DNA from: Mycolicibacterium sp. P1-18
Lineage (GTDB): Bacteria; Actinomycetota; Actinomycetes; Mycobacteriales; Mycobacteriaceae
Direction of reading: 5' to 3'
DNA length: 64,000 bases
Assembly: GCF_008329535.1 (NCBI RefSeq)
Contig: NZ_NPKR01000005.1
Span: 124,001 to 188,000 of the forward strand
Part shown: positions 9,986 to 18,434 of the stretch, piece after piece
How the letters are laid out: every line of letters starts with the position of its first letter
Numbering within the stretch: position 1 is the first letter of the stretch
Notes under the pieces: generated by a model
What the model was told of the DNA's origin: nothing
Databases searched by the model: none
What the model saw: the letters and a program-made list of their open reading frames with translations, nothing else
Position numbers and translations under genes: made by a program

Positions 9986-11167
9986 ATGGAGAACGACTTC
10001 ATCACGGGCGCGTCCGCGGTCTACGGCCACCACGACCCGCGGTTCGCCGACGTCGTCAAGGCCTTGGAGGACGAGCTCCGCAACGGTGACGAGGTAGGAG
10101 CGGCCCTGGCGGTCGACGTCGACGGCGTCAGCGTCCTCGACGTCTGGGGCGGGTACGTCGACGGTGACCGATCCGCCGAGTGGGTCGACGACACCATCGT
10201 CAACGTCTGGTCGTCCACCAAACCGGTCTGCGTGCTGGCGGCGCTGATCCTCGTCGACCGCGGACTGCTCGACCTCGACGCACCCGTCGCGCGGTATTGG
10301 CCGGAGTTCGCCGCACGGGGCAAGCAGGACGTTTTGGTGCGGCACATGCTGTCGCACACCTCTGGCGTCGCCGGCTGGGACGAGCCGTTCACCCAGGAGG
10401 AGATGTACGACCGCGACGCGGCCGTCGCCCGTCTCGCCCGGCAGGCGCCGTGGTGGACACCGGGAACGCAGGCCGGGTACCACGCCCAGAACTACGGGCA
10501 CCTGGTCGGCGAGCTCGTCCGCCGGGTCACCGGGACCAGCCTGACGGACTTCGTGCGACGCGAGATCGCCGAGCCGCTGGGAGCCGACGTCCAGATCGGG
10601 GCTCGCGCCGCCGACGACCACCGGGTCGCCGAGCTCATCACTCCTCCGCCCATCCAGCTGCCGCCCCTTCCGCAGGACAGCCCCATGCGCAAGGTGTTCT
10701 CCGCTCCCCCGGCCGCAGCCGAGCCCGCCAACACCACCGCCTGGCGACGAGCCGAGGTGGCCGCGTGCAACGGCCACTCCAATGCTCGCGGTCTGGTCCG
10801 GGCGCTGTCACCAATTGCCCGGGGCGGCAGTGTGAATGGCGTCACGCTGCTGAGGCCGGAGACGATCGACCGCATCTTCGACGTGCAGGCCTCGGGTCCC
10901 GATCTGGTGCTCGGCACGCCGATCAGGTGGGGGCTGGGCATGGCCCTGCCGACTGCGGAGTTCCTGCCGTACCTTCCCACCGAACGCACGTGCTTCTGGG
11001 GCGGCTGGGGTGGTTCGCTGGTCGTGATGGACCTGCCGCAGCGGGTGACGATCGCCTACACGATGAACCACATGACCTCCGACCTCGTCGGATCTCCCCG
11101 TACGCGACGCTACGTCGAGCTCGTCTACGAAGCACTCGGGCTCGGACTTCGGGAGGAGGACTCGTGA
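9986..11167 (+). CDS. beta-lactamase-fold serine hydrolase (EstB/LipL type)
   Basis: A 393-residue member of the class C beta-lactamase/esterase superfamily. The nucleophile motif SxxK is Ser76-S-T-Lys79 (WSSTKPV), the second motif Tyr165 in AGYHAQNYG, and the Gly-rich third motif is FWGGWGG near residue 338. No signal peptide is visible, so a cytoplasmic esterase is more likely than a penicillin-binding protein. AGGAAGG precedes ATG 9986. It lies 36 bp after the decarboxylase and overlaps the cupin start by four bases, so it belongs to the same operon. Confidence 0.9.
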   Translation: MENDFITGASAVYGHHDPRFADVVKALEDELRNGDEVGAALAVDVDGVSVLDVWGGYVDGDRSAEWVDDTIVNVWSSTKPVCVLAALILVDRGLLDLDAPVARYWPEFAARGKQDVLVRHMLSHTSGVAGWDEPFTQEEMYDRDAAVARLARQAPWWTPGTQAGYHAQNYGHLVGELVRRVTGTSLTDFVRREIAEPLGADVQIGARAADDHRVAELITPPPIQLPPLPQDSPMRKVFSAPPAAAEPANTTAWRRAEVAACNGHSNARGLVRALSPIARGGSVNGVTLLRPETIDRIFDVQASGPDLVLGTPIRWGLGMALPTAEFLPYLPTERTCFWGGWGGSLVVMDLPQRVTIAYTMNHMTSDLVGSPRTRRYVELVYEALGLGLREEDS

Positions 11168-11631
11168 CGTTCGCCGTGCTCAACCCCGAGGAGCAACGGG
11201 CCGTCTGGTTCCTGGGCTCGCTGGTGCACATCCGCCTGGGCGGCGCTCAGACCGGAGGCCAACTGGCGGTGGTTCACCACGAGGCGGAACGCGGCTTCGG
11301 CAGCCCGCGGCATCGGCACCTTCTCGCCGACGAGACGTTCCTGGTGCTCGAGGGCGAGCTCAGCGTGGAGCTGGACGGCGACTTTCAGTCGGCGGGTCCC
11401 GGCAGTGCCGTGTTCCTGCCGCGCCAACGCTCGCACGCCTTCGTTGTCACCAGCCCGAAGGCGCGCTATGTGACGCTTCACACCCCGGCCGACTTCGACG
11501 CGCTGATCCTGGCGAGTGGTTCGGTGGCCGCCCCGGGCGTCGACGCACCGCCGGATCTCGCCGAGCTGACTCGCATCGCCCGCGAGCACTCGATCGAAAT
11601 CCTCGGTCCACCACCGTCACTCGAGACATGA
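11164..11631 (+). CDS. cupin domain protein
   Basis: A 155-residue single-domain cupin. Motif 1 is PRHRHLLADETFLVLEGE with metal ligands His50, His52 and Glu57; motif 2 supplies His91 (RQRSHAF). Such proteins are metal-dependent dioxygenases, isomerases or sensors; a quercetinase-like role is possible but not shown. It starts at GTG 11164 within the preceding stop (GTGA) and ends just before a strong hairpin terminator, making it the last gene of the decarboxylase-hydrolase-cupin operon. Confidence 0.85.
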   Translation: MTFAVLNPEEQRAVWFLGSLVHIRLGGAQTGGQLAVVHHEAERGFGSPRHRHLLADETFLVLEGELSVELDGDFQSAGPGSAVFLPRQRSHAFVVTSPKARYVTLHTPADFDALILASGSVAAPGVDAPPDLAELTRIAREHSIEILGPPPSLET

Positions 11632-11632
11632 A

Positions 11633-11663
11633 GAAGGGGCACCCGATGTACGGGTGCCCCTTC
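11633..11663. terminator. hairpin terminator, probably bidirectional
   Basis: A perfect 13-bp stem, GAAGGGGCACCCG (11633-11645) with CGGGTGCCCCTTC (11651-11663), closes a five-base loop. It starts two bases after the cupin stop and ends 15 bp before the stop of the convergent small gene, so it can serve both. No long T tract follows, as is usual in mycobacteria. Confidence 0.85.
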
Positions 11664-11678
11664 GTGGTGGAGCGTGTG

Positions 11679-11846
11679 TCAGCGGCCGTTGCCGACGGTC
11701 GAGGTGACCGAGCCCACGGTGGCCCGCTGCTGAATGTCGTTGATCCACTGGTGATGATCGATGTCGGCGCTCGCGGGTGCGGCCAGCCCGAACAGGGCGG
11801 CGGCGAATCCGGAGGCGACGATGCTGGCGATGCTGAACTTCTTCAT
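11679..11846 (-). CDS. small secreted protein, 55 aa
   Basis: A 55-residue preprotein beginning MKKFSIASIVASGFAAALFG at ATG 11846. It has two lysines, a hydrophobic core and a signal peptidase I site APASA|D after residue 28. The mature part is only about 27 residues (DIDHHQWINDIQQRATVG then a Ser/Thr/Gly-rich end), with no cysteine. Small exported proteins of this form are common in mycobacteria and have no known function. Its 3' end faces the hairpin terminator. Confidence 0.75.
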   Translation of the reverse strand: MKKFSIASIVASGFAAALFGLAAPASADIDHHQWINDIQQRATVGSVTSTVGNGR

Positions 11847-11910
11847 GCCCGAGTCAACGACCGAGGCCGACGATTTCATTCCACGGCCCCACGCCCGCGC
11901 TGAGACCGGG

Positions 11911-13416
11911 TCAGGCGGGTTGCGCCTGCTCGGTCTCCGGCTTCTGCGCAGTCTGCGCCGGGGCGCGTCCGAAGACCATCGACTCCTCGATGCGGTCGAA
12001 CCGGTGGTCGAGGATGTCGAGAACGTAGTTGTGTCGCACGTTCCACGGGCGCCGGATGCCCGACTTGGGCAGCGCATGCGGGGCACGCTGGATGTAGCCG
12101 GCCTTGAGGTCGAACGTCGGCTTCTCCGGCATCGACACCTCACCTAGGTGCGGATAGGCGTGGGTGTAGCCACGGGATTCCATGTATGCCAACAGCTTCG
12201 CGACCGCTCGCGCGGTCATGTCGGCGCGCAACGTCCACGACGCATTGGTGTATCCGATGCACCACGCCATGTTGGGCACGTCCTCGAGCAGGTGCTCCTT
12301 GTAGACGAAGCGATCGGTGGGCGTGACCGCGGTGCCGTCGACCACGATGTCGACCCCGCCGAGCGCCTGGAGCTGCAGTCCGGTGGCGGTCACGATCAGG
12401 TCGGCGTCGATCCGCCGGCCGGAGGTCAGCACGATGCCGGTGGCGTCGACGTGGTCGACGTGATCGGTGACCACTTCGGCGCGGCCCTGGCCGATGTCGT
12501 CGAAGAGATCGTGGTCGAGCACCAGACACATCCGCTGGTCCCACGGGTCGTAGCGCGGTTTGAAGTGCAGGTCGACGTCGTAGCCCTCGGGCAGCGCGGC
12601 GATGGTCCGGTTCCTGACCAGCCACCGGCCGAACCGGGGGGCCTTGCGGAACATCGCGTACGACAGCACCGAGAAGGCGGCGTTGCGCGCCCGCACCACG
12701 CTGTGAGCCAGCTTGGGCGACAACACCTTCCGAATCGATTCGACCATCGGGTCGACGCGCGCCATGGACATCATGTAGGTCGGCGAGCGCTGCAGCATCG
12801 TCACGTGGGCGGCCGTCTTGGCCAGCGCCGGAACCAGACTGATGGCCGTCGCCCCGCTGCCGATCACGACCACCCGCTTGCCGGAGTGCTCCAGCGACTC
12901 GGGCCAGAACTGGGGGTGCACCACGTCGCCCGCGAAGTCCTCGAGGCCGGGGATGTCGGGGCGGTAGGGCCGGTCGTAGTCGTAGTAACCGGTGCCGAAG
13001 AACACGAAGCGCCCCCGGTACGAGGTGGTCGAGCCGTCGGACGCCGACGTGCGCAACGTCCAGGTGTCGGTCGAGGAGTCCCAATCCGCGGAGATGACGC
13101 GGGTGTCGAACCGGATGTGCTCGTCCATGCCGTGGTGGCGGGCGGCGTCGGCGAGGTAGTCGCGGATGTCCCCACCGTCGGCCACGTTCTCCGGCCTGGT
13201 CCACGGTTCGAACGGCAGGCTGAGGGTGAAGATGTCGCTGTCGGACCGGATGCCGGGGTAGCGAAACAGGTCCCACGTGCCGCCGATGCGTTCGCGCCGC
13301 TCGAGGATGGTGTAGCTGAGCTGCGGATTGCGCTGGTGAATGCGGTACGCGGCGCCGAGCCCCGAGATGCCCGCGCCGATGATCAGCACGTCCGAGTAAA
13401 CAGCCTGGTCGTCCAT
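11911..13416 (-). CDS. flavin-dependent monooxygenase, EthA/MymA (Baeyer-Villiger) type
   Basis: A 501-residue FAD- and NADPH-dependent monooxygenase. The FAD motif is GAGISG at residues 14-19, followed by the EthA/MymA signature GGTWDLFRYPGIRSDSD. The Baeyer-Villiger fingerprint FxGxxxHxxxWP reads FAGDVVHPQFWP (about 170), followed by the NADPH motif GSGATA. ATG 13416 has AGGAGGC upstream and decides the start; the frame continues upstream without coding character. The enzyme would insert oxygen into ketones or oxidise sulfur, and EthA relatives activate thioamide drugs. It stands alone, downstream of nothing on its strand. Confidence 0.92.
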   Translation of the reverse strand: MDDQAVYSDVLIIGAGISGLGAAYRIHQRNPQLSYTILERRERIGGTWDLFRYPGIRSDSDIFTLSLPFEPWTRPENVADGGDIRDYLADAARHHGMDEHIRFDTRVISADWDSSTDTWTLRTSASDGSTTSYRGRFVFFGTGYYDYDRPYRPDIPGLEDFAGDVVHPQFWPESLEHSGKRVVVIGSGATAISLVPALAKTAAHVTMLQRSPTYMMSMARVDPMVESIRKVLSPKLAHSVVRARNAAFSVLSYAMFRKAPRFGRWLVRNRTIAALPEGYDVDLHFKPRYDPWDQRMCLVLDHDLFDDIGQGRAEVVTDHVDHVDATGIVLTSGRRIDADLIVTATGLQLQALGGVDIVVDGTAVTPTDRFVYKEHLLEDVPNMAWCIGYTNASWTLRADMTARAVAKLLAYMESRGYTHAYPHLGEVSMPEKPTFDLKAGYIQRAPHALPKSGIRRPWNVRHNYVLDILDHRFDRIEESMVFGRAPAQTAQKPETEQAQPA

Positions 13417-13562
13417 CGAAGCCTCCTTGGTCCTGCCGCGTACCAGCCCCACGATAGGGCGTCCGGCGCGAACTGCGTCACCGTTCCGGGTCAGAGCGTC
13501 GACCTGAATCGATGCCGTCCGAACTCCGCCATGCCGACCTCCGCGCGTGAGAGCCTGGTCAC

Positions 13563-14915
13563 GTGACCAATCCATCGGGTCTTGACGTCGTGGTCGTAGG
13601 CGCCGGTTTCGCCGGACTGACGGCCGCGCGGAGTCTCACCGCCCACGGTTACCGGGTGCAGGTGCTCGAGGGCCGAGACCGCGTCGGCGGACGGTCGCAC
13701 ACCACCACGATCGCCGGCGTACCCGTCGACCTCGGCGCCACGTTCGTCGGCCCGACGCAGACCGAGGTGCTCAAACTGGCCGCCGAACTGGGCTGCCCGA
13801 CGGTGCCGACCTACAACGTGGGCAAGAACCTGATCCGCTGGCGTGGCCGGGTCAGGTCCTATCGCAGCACCATCCCCAAGCTGTCGATCCTCGAATTGCT
13901 CGACGTGTCGCGCATCCAGTGGCGATTCGAGCGACTCGGCAAGCAGGTACCCCTCGGGTCGCCGTGGACGGCTCCGACGGCAGACCGGCTCGACCACCTG
14001 ACCGTCGACGGGTGGCTGCGGTCGGTGCACGCCGGCAAGAGCACCAGGGACCTGATGGCGATCATGTCGCGGGTGACGTGGGGCTGCGAGCTCTACGAGG
14101 TCTCGATGCTGCACGCCGTGCACTACATCAAGGCCGCCGGCGGCATCGGAACCATGCTCGACGTCAAGGGCGGCGCCCAGCAGGACCGCTTCCCCGGCGG
14201 CACGCAACAGATCGCACGGCTGATGGCCGACGAACTCGGCGACCGCGTGCGCCTGGGCAGCGTGGTCGAGCGCATCGAGCACGGCCCCGCCGGCGTCACC
14301 GTGCACACGGCCACCGAGGCGGTGACGGCCCGCGCCGTCGTCGTCGCCATCCCGCCTGCGCACCAGGGCTCCATCGTGTTCGACCCCGGGCTGCCCGCCG
14401 ACCGTGCCGAGTTGGCGACGCACTGGCCGATGGGAAACCTGAGCAAGGCCTACGCCGCCTATGAGACGCCGTTCTGGCGGACCGCCGGTCAGTCGGGCGA
14501 AGCGCTGTCCGACGACGGCCCGGTGTTCATAACCTTCGACGTCAGCCCCGGCGACGACGGACCGGGCGTACTGCTCGGCTTCACCGACGCGCGCACCTTC
14601 GACCCCCTGGAGCCCGACGCCCGTCGCGCCCGCGCCCTGGACTGCTTCGTCAGCCTGTTCGGCGACGCCGCCCGCACCCCCGTCGACTACGTCGACCACC
14701 GCTGGAGTGCCGAGCCGTTCGCACCCGGCGGTCCGACCGCCGCGGTGCCACCCGGTGCGTGGACCACCTACGGGCACCGACTGCGCGAACCCGTGGGAGG
14801 CGTGTTCTGGGCGGGCACCGAGACCGCCGACGAGTGGACGGGCTTCCTCGACGGGGCGGTGCGCTCGGGCCTGCGCGCCGCCACCGAGGTCACCGGCTAC
14901 CTCGCTACGAACTGA
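13563..14915 (+). CDS. aofH: flavin-containing monoamine oxidase
   Basis: A 450-residue amine oxidase, close in length and context to M. tuberculosis AofH (Rv3170). The FAD-binding motif is GAGFAG (13-18) with [11 protein letters not shown] behind it; the C-terminal FAD contact is [19 protein letters not shown] (about 415-433). It oxidatively deaminates amines, giving aldehyde, ammonia and hydrogen peroxide; the natural substrate is unknown. No transmembrane tail is seen. GTG 13563 is the start. Its last 11 bp overlap the convergent hpx-like gene, the same neighbour as in M. tuberculosis. Confidence 0.93.
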   Translation: MTNPSGLDVVVVGAGFAGLTAARSLTAHGYRVQVLEGRDRVGGRSHTTTIAGVPVDLGATFVGPTQTEVLKLAAELGCPTVPTYNVGKNLIRWRGRVRSYRSTIPKLSILELLDVSRIQWRFERLGKQVPLGSPWTAPTADRLDHLTVDGWLRSVHAGKSTRDLMAIMSRVTWGCELYEVSMLHAVHYIKAAGGIGTMLDVKGGAQQDRFPGGTQQIARLMADELGDRVRLGSVVERIEHGPAGVTVHTATEAVTARAVVVAIPPAHQGSIVFDPGLPADRAELATHWPMGNLSKAYAAYETPFWRTAGQSGEALSDDGPVFITFDVSPGDDGPGVLLGFTDARTFDPLEPDARRARALDCFVSLFGDAARTPVDYVDHRWSAEPFAPGGPTAAVPPGAWTTYGHRLREPVGGVFWAGTETADEWTGFLDGAVRSGLRAATEVTGYLATN

Positions 14916-15864
14916 TTCGCCGCTCCTGCGCGGTCGACTCGAACAGCTGGCGAAGCAGCCCGTTGACCTCGTCGGGCCGTTCCAGGATACCGCAGTGGCC
15001 GCCGGACAGCTCGACGAACGACGCCAGATTCGGCACGTCGGCGGCGATGCGGCGCGACGAGCCGACGGGCAGCAGACGGTCGTCACGGCTGCCGATCACC
15101 AAGGTCGGGACGGTCAGGTTCTGCAGCGAGAGATGGCGCTCGCCAACGGAATCGACGAGCACCCGCGCCCAGCCACCTCGGCCGGCGGGCGGCGTCTGGA
15201 CGAAGAGGTCGAAGACGAAGTCGGCGATCGCCGGGTCGGCGTGGCGGCCCACCGCCAGGGCGGCGACGAAGCGTCGGCTCTGCTGGATCGAGCCGGGCAG
15301 CAGCGGTGCGGCGCCCATCCGCTTGAGCACCAGCCCGGCGGCACGCACCCGGCCTCCCACGAATGCCGGTGGCACGGGCAGGAAGTCGACGTTGCGCAGC
15401 AGGTCGCCGGTGGTCGTGTTGATCAGCGCCACGGCGTCGGCGCACTGGCGCACCCGGTGCGGGTAGCGCCTCGACCACGACGAGATGGCGATGCCACCCA
15501 TCGAGTGCCCGGCGATCACCGCACGCTCACCCGGGGCCAGCGTCGCCGCCAGGACGGCGTCGAGGTCGGCGGCGAGGAAGTCGAGGCCGTAGTTGCTCCG
15601 CCGTCCCCGCAGCGGCGGCACGCCGCTGCGGCCGTGGCCGCGATGGTCGTAGGCGATGACCCGGTAGTCCTTGGCGAGGTCGACGATCTGGTTGGCCCAC
15701 ACCCGGATGGCGCAGGTGATGCCGTGCGCCAGCACGATTGGCCGCCCGTCCTCGGGACCGAACACCTCGGTGTGGATTCTGGTGCCGTCCGCCGAATGAA
15801 CCTCAACGACACGGCCGCGTGGCATCGCGTCCAGTATCGGCAGCCGCCTCGAGCTGGTCCTCAC
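14905..15864 (-). CDS. hpx: alpha/beta hydrolase (non-haem haloperoxidase Hpx-like)
   Basis: A 319-residue alpha/beta hydrolase. The oxyanion-hole motif is LAHGI, the nucleophile Ser121 lies in GHSMGG, the acid is in GSRDDRLLP and the base in [10 protein letters not shown]. It corresponds by context to Rv3171c (Hpx), annotated as a non-haem haloperoxidase; most such proteins act as esterases. The frame opens with GTG 15864; ATG 15825 ([14 protein letters not shown]) begins the conserved part and would give 306 residues, nearer the 299 of the M. tuberculosis protein. Confidence 0.9.
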   Translation of the reverse strand: MRTSSRRLPILDAMPRGRVVEVHSADGTRIHTEVFGPEDGRPIVLAHGITCAIRVWANQIVDLAKDYRVIAYDHRGHGRSGVPPLRGRRSNYGLDFLAADLDAVLAATLAPGERAVIAGHSMGGIAISSWSRRYPHRVRQCADAVALINTTTGDLLRNVDFLPVPPAFVGGRVRAAGLVLKRMGAAPLLPGSIQQSRRFVAALAVGRHADPAIADFVFDLFVQTPPAGRGGWARVLVDSVGERHLSLQNLTVPTLVIGSRDDRLLPVGSSRRIAADVPNLASFVELSGGHCGILERPDEVNGLLRQLFESTAQERRISS

Positions 15865-15924
15865 GTGAGCTCCGATCCCCGCGGCACCTTTGCCGACGGC
15901 GGGAGAATTGTAGCGATCACCACG

Positions 15925-17022
15925 TCAGCGCGGCATGGTGAGCACCGGTTTGATCGCCGTGCCCGCCACCGCGGCCGCCCACGCGGCACCGAAGTCGTCG
16001 AAGGGGAACCGGGTGACCAGCTTCTCCAGCGGCAGCTCGCCGCGCCGAGTGAGCTCGGCGAGATACGGGATGAACTCGTGCGGGTCGCTGTCGCCCTCGA
16101 TCACACCGCGGACCCGCAGCCCCTTGGCCATGATGAGACCGACCGGCAGCTCGGCGGTCAGGGCGCCGAGGCCGACGAGTGCCAGTGTGCCGCAGGACCG
16201 CAACGCCGTCAGCGCCGTGGCGATCACCGCAGGCAGGGCGGTGGTGTCCACCGCGACGGTGGGTCCGCCGCCGGTCACGTCCGCCAGCCGGGCCGAGACG
16301 TCGCCCTCGGTCGGGTCCAGGACGGCGGTGGCGCCCAATTCCGTTGCGATCATGCGCCGTTCGGGGTTGGGGTCGACCGCCACGATGGCGTGGCAACCCG
16401 CGATCCGCGCGCCCATCACCGCCGAGAGTCCGACGCCGCCCGCGCCGAACACGACCACCGCGTCGTCGGCCCCGGCGGAGGCGGCGTTGAGCACCGTGCC
16501 GACGCCCGTCTGCACGCTGCAGGCCAGCGGGGCCGCCAGCGCCGGGTCGAGTGGTTCGGCGAGCGGGATGGTGTTGGACGGCCCGCCGAGGACGTGGGTG
16601 GCGAAGCTGGACTGACCGAAGAATCCGCCTCGCAGCGGGATCCCACCCAGACGAAGCGCACTGGCGTCGTCGGCCCGGTCACCCCGCATGTTCAGGGTGG
16701 TCGCGTGGTCGCAGTACGCGGGTCTCGCGGCGGTGCAGTTGGGGCACCGGCCGCAACTGGCGAAGGTCAGCACGACCTGCGCACCACGCTCGACCCTGGC
16801 CTGGGGTCCCGCCTCGACGACCGTCCCGACGCCCTCGTGCCCGAAGACCATCGGCAGCTTGCGCGCCGGCCAGCGTGCCGCGACGCTCACGTCGGTGTGG
16901 CAGATGCCGACGGCGTCGACGCGCACGAGCACCTCCGCGTCGACGGGCGCCCGGACCTCGACGTCGACCAGTTGGGGCTCGGATTCCTCGGTGAGCAGTA
17001 CCGCCGCTCGTGCGTTCGTCAC
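15925..17022 (-). CDS. zinc-dependent alcohol dehydrogenase (MDR family)
   Basis: A 365-residue medium-chain dehydrogenase. Catalytic zinc ligands are Cys41 (GICHTD) and His62-Glu63 (GHEG); the structural zinc site is Cys90, Cys93, Cys96 and Cys104. The Rossmann motif is FGAGGVGLS. This is the aryl/benzyl-alcohol and class III type branch, oxidising alcohols with NAD or with mycothiol/glutathione adducts; the substrate is not clear. It begins with GTG 17022, only 13 bp from the start of the divergent quinone-oxidoreductase gene. Confidence 0.92.
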   Translation of the reverse strand: MTNARAAVLLTEESEPQLVDVEVRAPVDAEVLVRVDAVGICHTDVSVAARWPARKLPMVFGHEGVGTVVEAGPQARVERGAQVVLTFASCGRCPNCTAARPAYCDHATTLNMRGDRADDASALRLGGIPLRGGFFGQSSFATHVLGGPSNTIPLAEPLDPALAAPLACSVQTGVGTVLNAASAGADDAVVVFGAGGVGLSAVMGARIAGCHAIVAVDPNPERRMIATELGATAVLDPTEGDVSARLADVTGGGPTVAVDTTALPAVIATALTALRSCGTLALVGLGALTAELPVGLIMAKGLRVRGVIEGDSDPHEFIPYLAELTRRGELPLEKLVTRFPFDDFGAAWAAAVAGTAIKPVLTMPR

Positions 17023-17035
17023 CGGGCGATGTTAA
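17023..17035. promoter_or_regulatory. 13-bp gap between divergent starts
   Basis: CGGGCGATGTTAA is all that separates the GTG of the dehydrogenase (minus) from the ATG of the quinone oxidoreductase (plus). Each promoter must therefore lie inside the other gene's 5' coding region, or the true start of one is internal (ATG 17045 on plus). Neither gene has room for a separate leader with a Shine-Dalgarno site, which points to leaderless transcripts. Confidence 0.5.
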
Positions 17036-18019
17036 ATGGTCACGATGCGCGCCATTCAGATCCCGCGACTCGACGGACCAGGGGCGGCGGAGGTCGTCGA
17101 GATCGACGAACCCGAAGCTGGCGACGGCGTCCTGATCGACGTCCACGCCGCGGGGGTCGCCTTTCCCGACGCCCTGCAGACCCGCGGGCTGTATCAACAT
17201 CGCCCGGAGCTGCCCTACGTGCCAGGCGCCGAGCTCGCCGGCGTCGTGCGCAGCGCCCCGGCGGGCGCCCACGTCGCGGCCGGCGACCGGGTGGCCGCAC
17301 TGACCATGCTTACGGGCGCGATGGCGGAAGTCGTTGCAGTACCGGCAGATCAGGTGTTCAAGCTGCCCGACGCGGTGTCCTTCGAAGCCGGCGCCGGACT
17401 GCTCTTCAACGATCTGACGGTGCACTGCGCCCTGCGCACCCGCGGGCGTCTGGTGGCCGGTGAGTCGGTGCTCGTCCACGGGGCGGCCGGCGGCATCGGC
17501 ACCTCCACGCTGCGGCTGGCCACGGCATGGGGTGCGTCGCGCACCATCGCGGTGGTGAGCACCCTCGACAAGGCGGACGTCGCGCGCGCCGCGGGAGCCA
17601 CCGACGTGGTGCTCGCCGACGGCTTCAAGGACGCCGTGAGGGAACTCACCGGCGGCCGCGGCGTCGACGTGGTGGTCGACCCGGTCGGTGGCGACCGGTT
17701 CACCGACTCGCTGCGGTCCCTTGCCGCGGGCGGACGACTGCTGGTGATCGGCTTCACCGGCGGCGACATCCCGACGGTCAAGGTGAACCGCCTGCTGCTC
17801 AACAACGTCGACGCGGTCGGCGTCGGCTGGGGAGCCTGGGCCATGACCCACCCCGGCTACCTCGGCGAGCAGTGGGCCGAGCTGGAGCCACTGCTCGCCT
17901 CCGGCGCGGTGACGGCTCCCGCGCCGGTCGTCTACCCCCTCGACCGGGCCGCCGAGGCCATCGCGTCGCTCGAGGACCGCTCCGCACGGGGGAAGGTCGT
18001 CGTCACCCTTCGGTCGTGA
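17036..18019 (+). CDS. NADPH:quinone oxidoreductase, zinc-free MDR
   Basis: A 327-residue medium-chain oxidoreductase without the zinc ligands of the neighbouring dehydrogenase. It has the quinone-reductase signature around FNDLTVHCAL and the NADPH-binding VHGAAGGIGTSTLRLA (about 147-162). It would reduce quinones or alpha,beta-unsaturated carbonyls. ATG 17036 opens the frame; ATG 17045 gives the more usual MRAIQIPRL start. Its last 17 bp overlap the convergent small membrane-protein gene. Confidence 0.9.
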   Translation: MVTMRAIQIPRLDGPGAAEVVEIDEPEAGDGVLIDVHAAGVAFPDALQTRGLYQHRPELPYVPGAELAGVVRSAPAGAHVAAGDRVAALTMLTGAMAEVVAVPADQVFKLPDAVSFEAGAGLLFNDLTVHCALRTRGRLVAGESVLVHGAAGGIGTSTLRLATAWGASRTIAVVSTLDKADVARAAGATDVVLADGFKDAVRELTGGRGVDVVVDPVGGDRFTDSLRSLAAGGRLLVIGFTGGDIPTVKVNRLLLNNVDAVGVGWGAWAMTHPGYLGEQWAELEPLLASGAVTAPAPVVYPLDRAAEAIASLEDRSARGKVVVTLRS

Positions 18020-18299
18020 CGGACGGCGTTCCCTCGGCCGCGGTGCGCAGGTGCCTGGCCCGCTGCAGGAAGATCACGGCCGCGACGGCGGCGACGACTC
18101 CGACGCCGCCCCAGAGGACGAACGAGAAGATCAGCGAGCCGACGAAGAATCCGTCGAACGTCACGGCCAGGTACGTCAGCCAGATCAGTCGGTAGGCACA
18201 CCACGCCGCCACGACGGCGTTGCTGATGCCGATGACCAGGCTGCGCTGGCGGTCGAAGCGGTTGACGTGTTCTTCGATGGCGGCGGGAAGGGTGATCAT
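18003..18299 (-). CDS. small membrane protein, 98 aa
   Basis: A 98-residue protein starting MITLPAAIEEHVNRFDRQRS at ATG 18299, with two predicted membrane helices (about 22-46 and 51-78) and a short polar C-terminus ending SVTTEG. No family is recognised. The frame stays open far upstream but only this part has hydrophobic segments and ordinary codon use, so the internal ATG was taken. It overlaps the quinone-oxidoreductase gene tail to tail. Confidence 0.65.
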   Translation of the reverse strand: MITLPAAIEEHVNRFDRQRSLVIGISNAVVAAWCAYRLIWLTYLAVTFDGFFVGSLIFSFVLWGGVGVVAAVAAVIFLQRARHLRTAAEGTPSVTTEG

Positions 18300-18434
18300 G
18301 GTCGTCGTGCCTTTCGTGGGGCGGGCCTCGGTGGCCTCGCCGGTGAGACGAGTACACGGCGTCCGCCGGTCTACCGATCCCAACAATTGGCACTCCCATG
18401 ATCCGAAGGTTGGCGCGTTCTCCCCCGGTGCGCG

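Noticed and set aside
8264..10777. An 837-codon open frame antisense to the decarboxylase and serine hydrolase
   Set aside because: No start context and composition typical of an antisense shadow.
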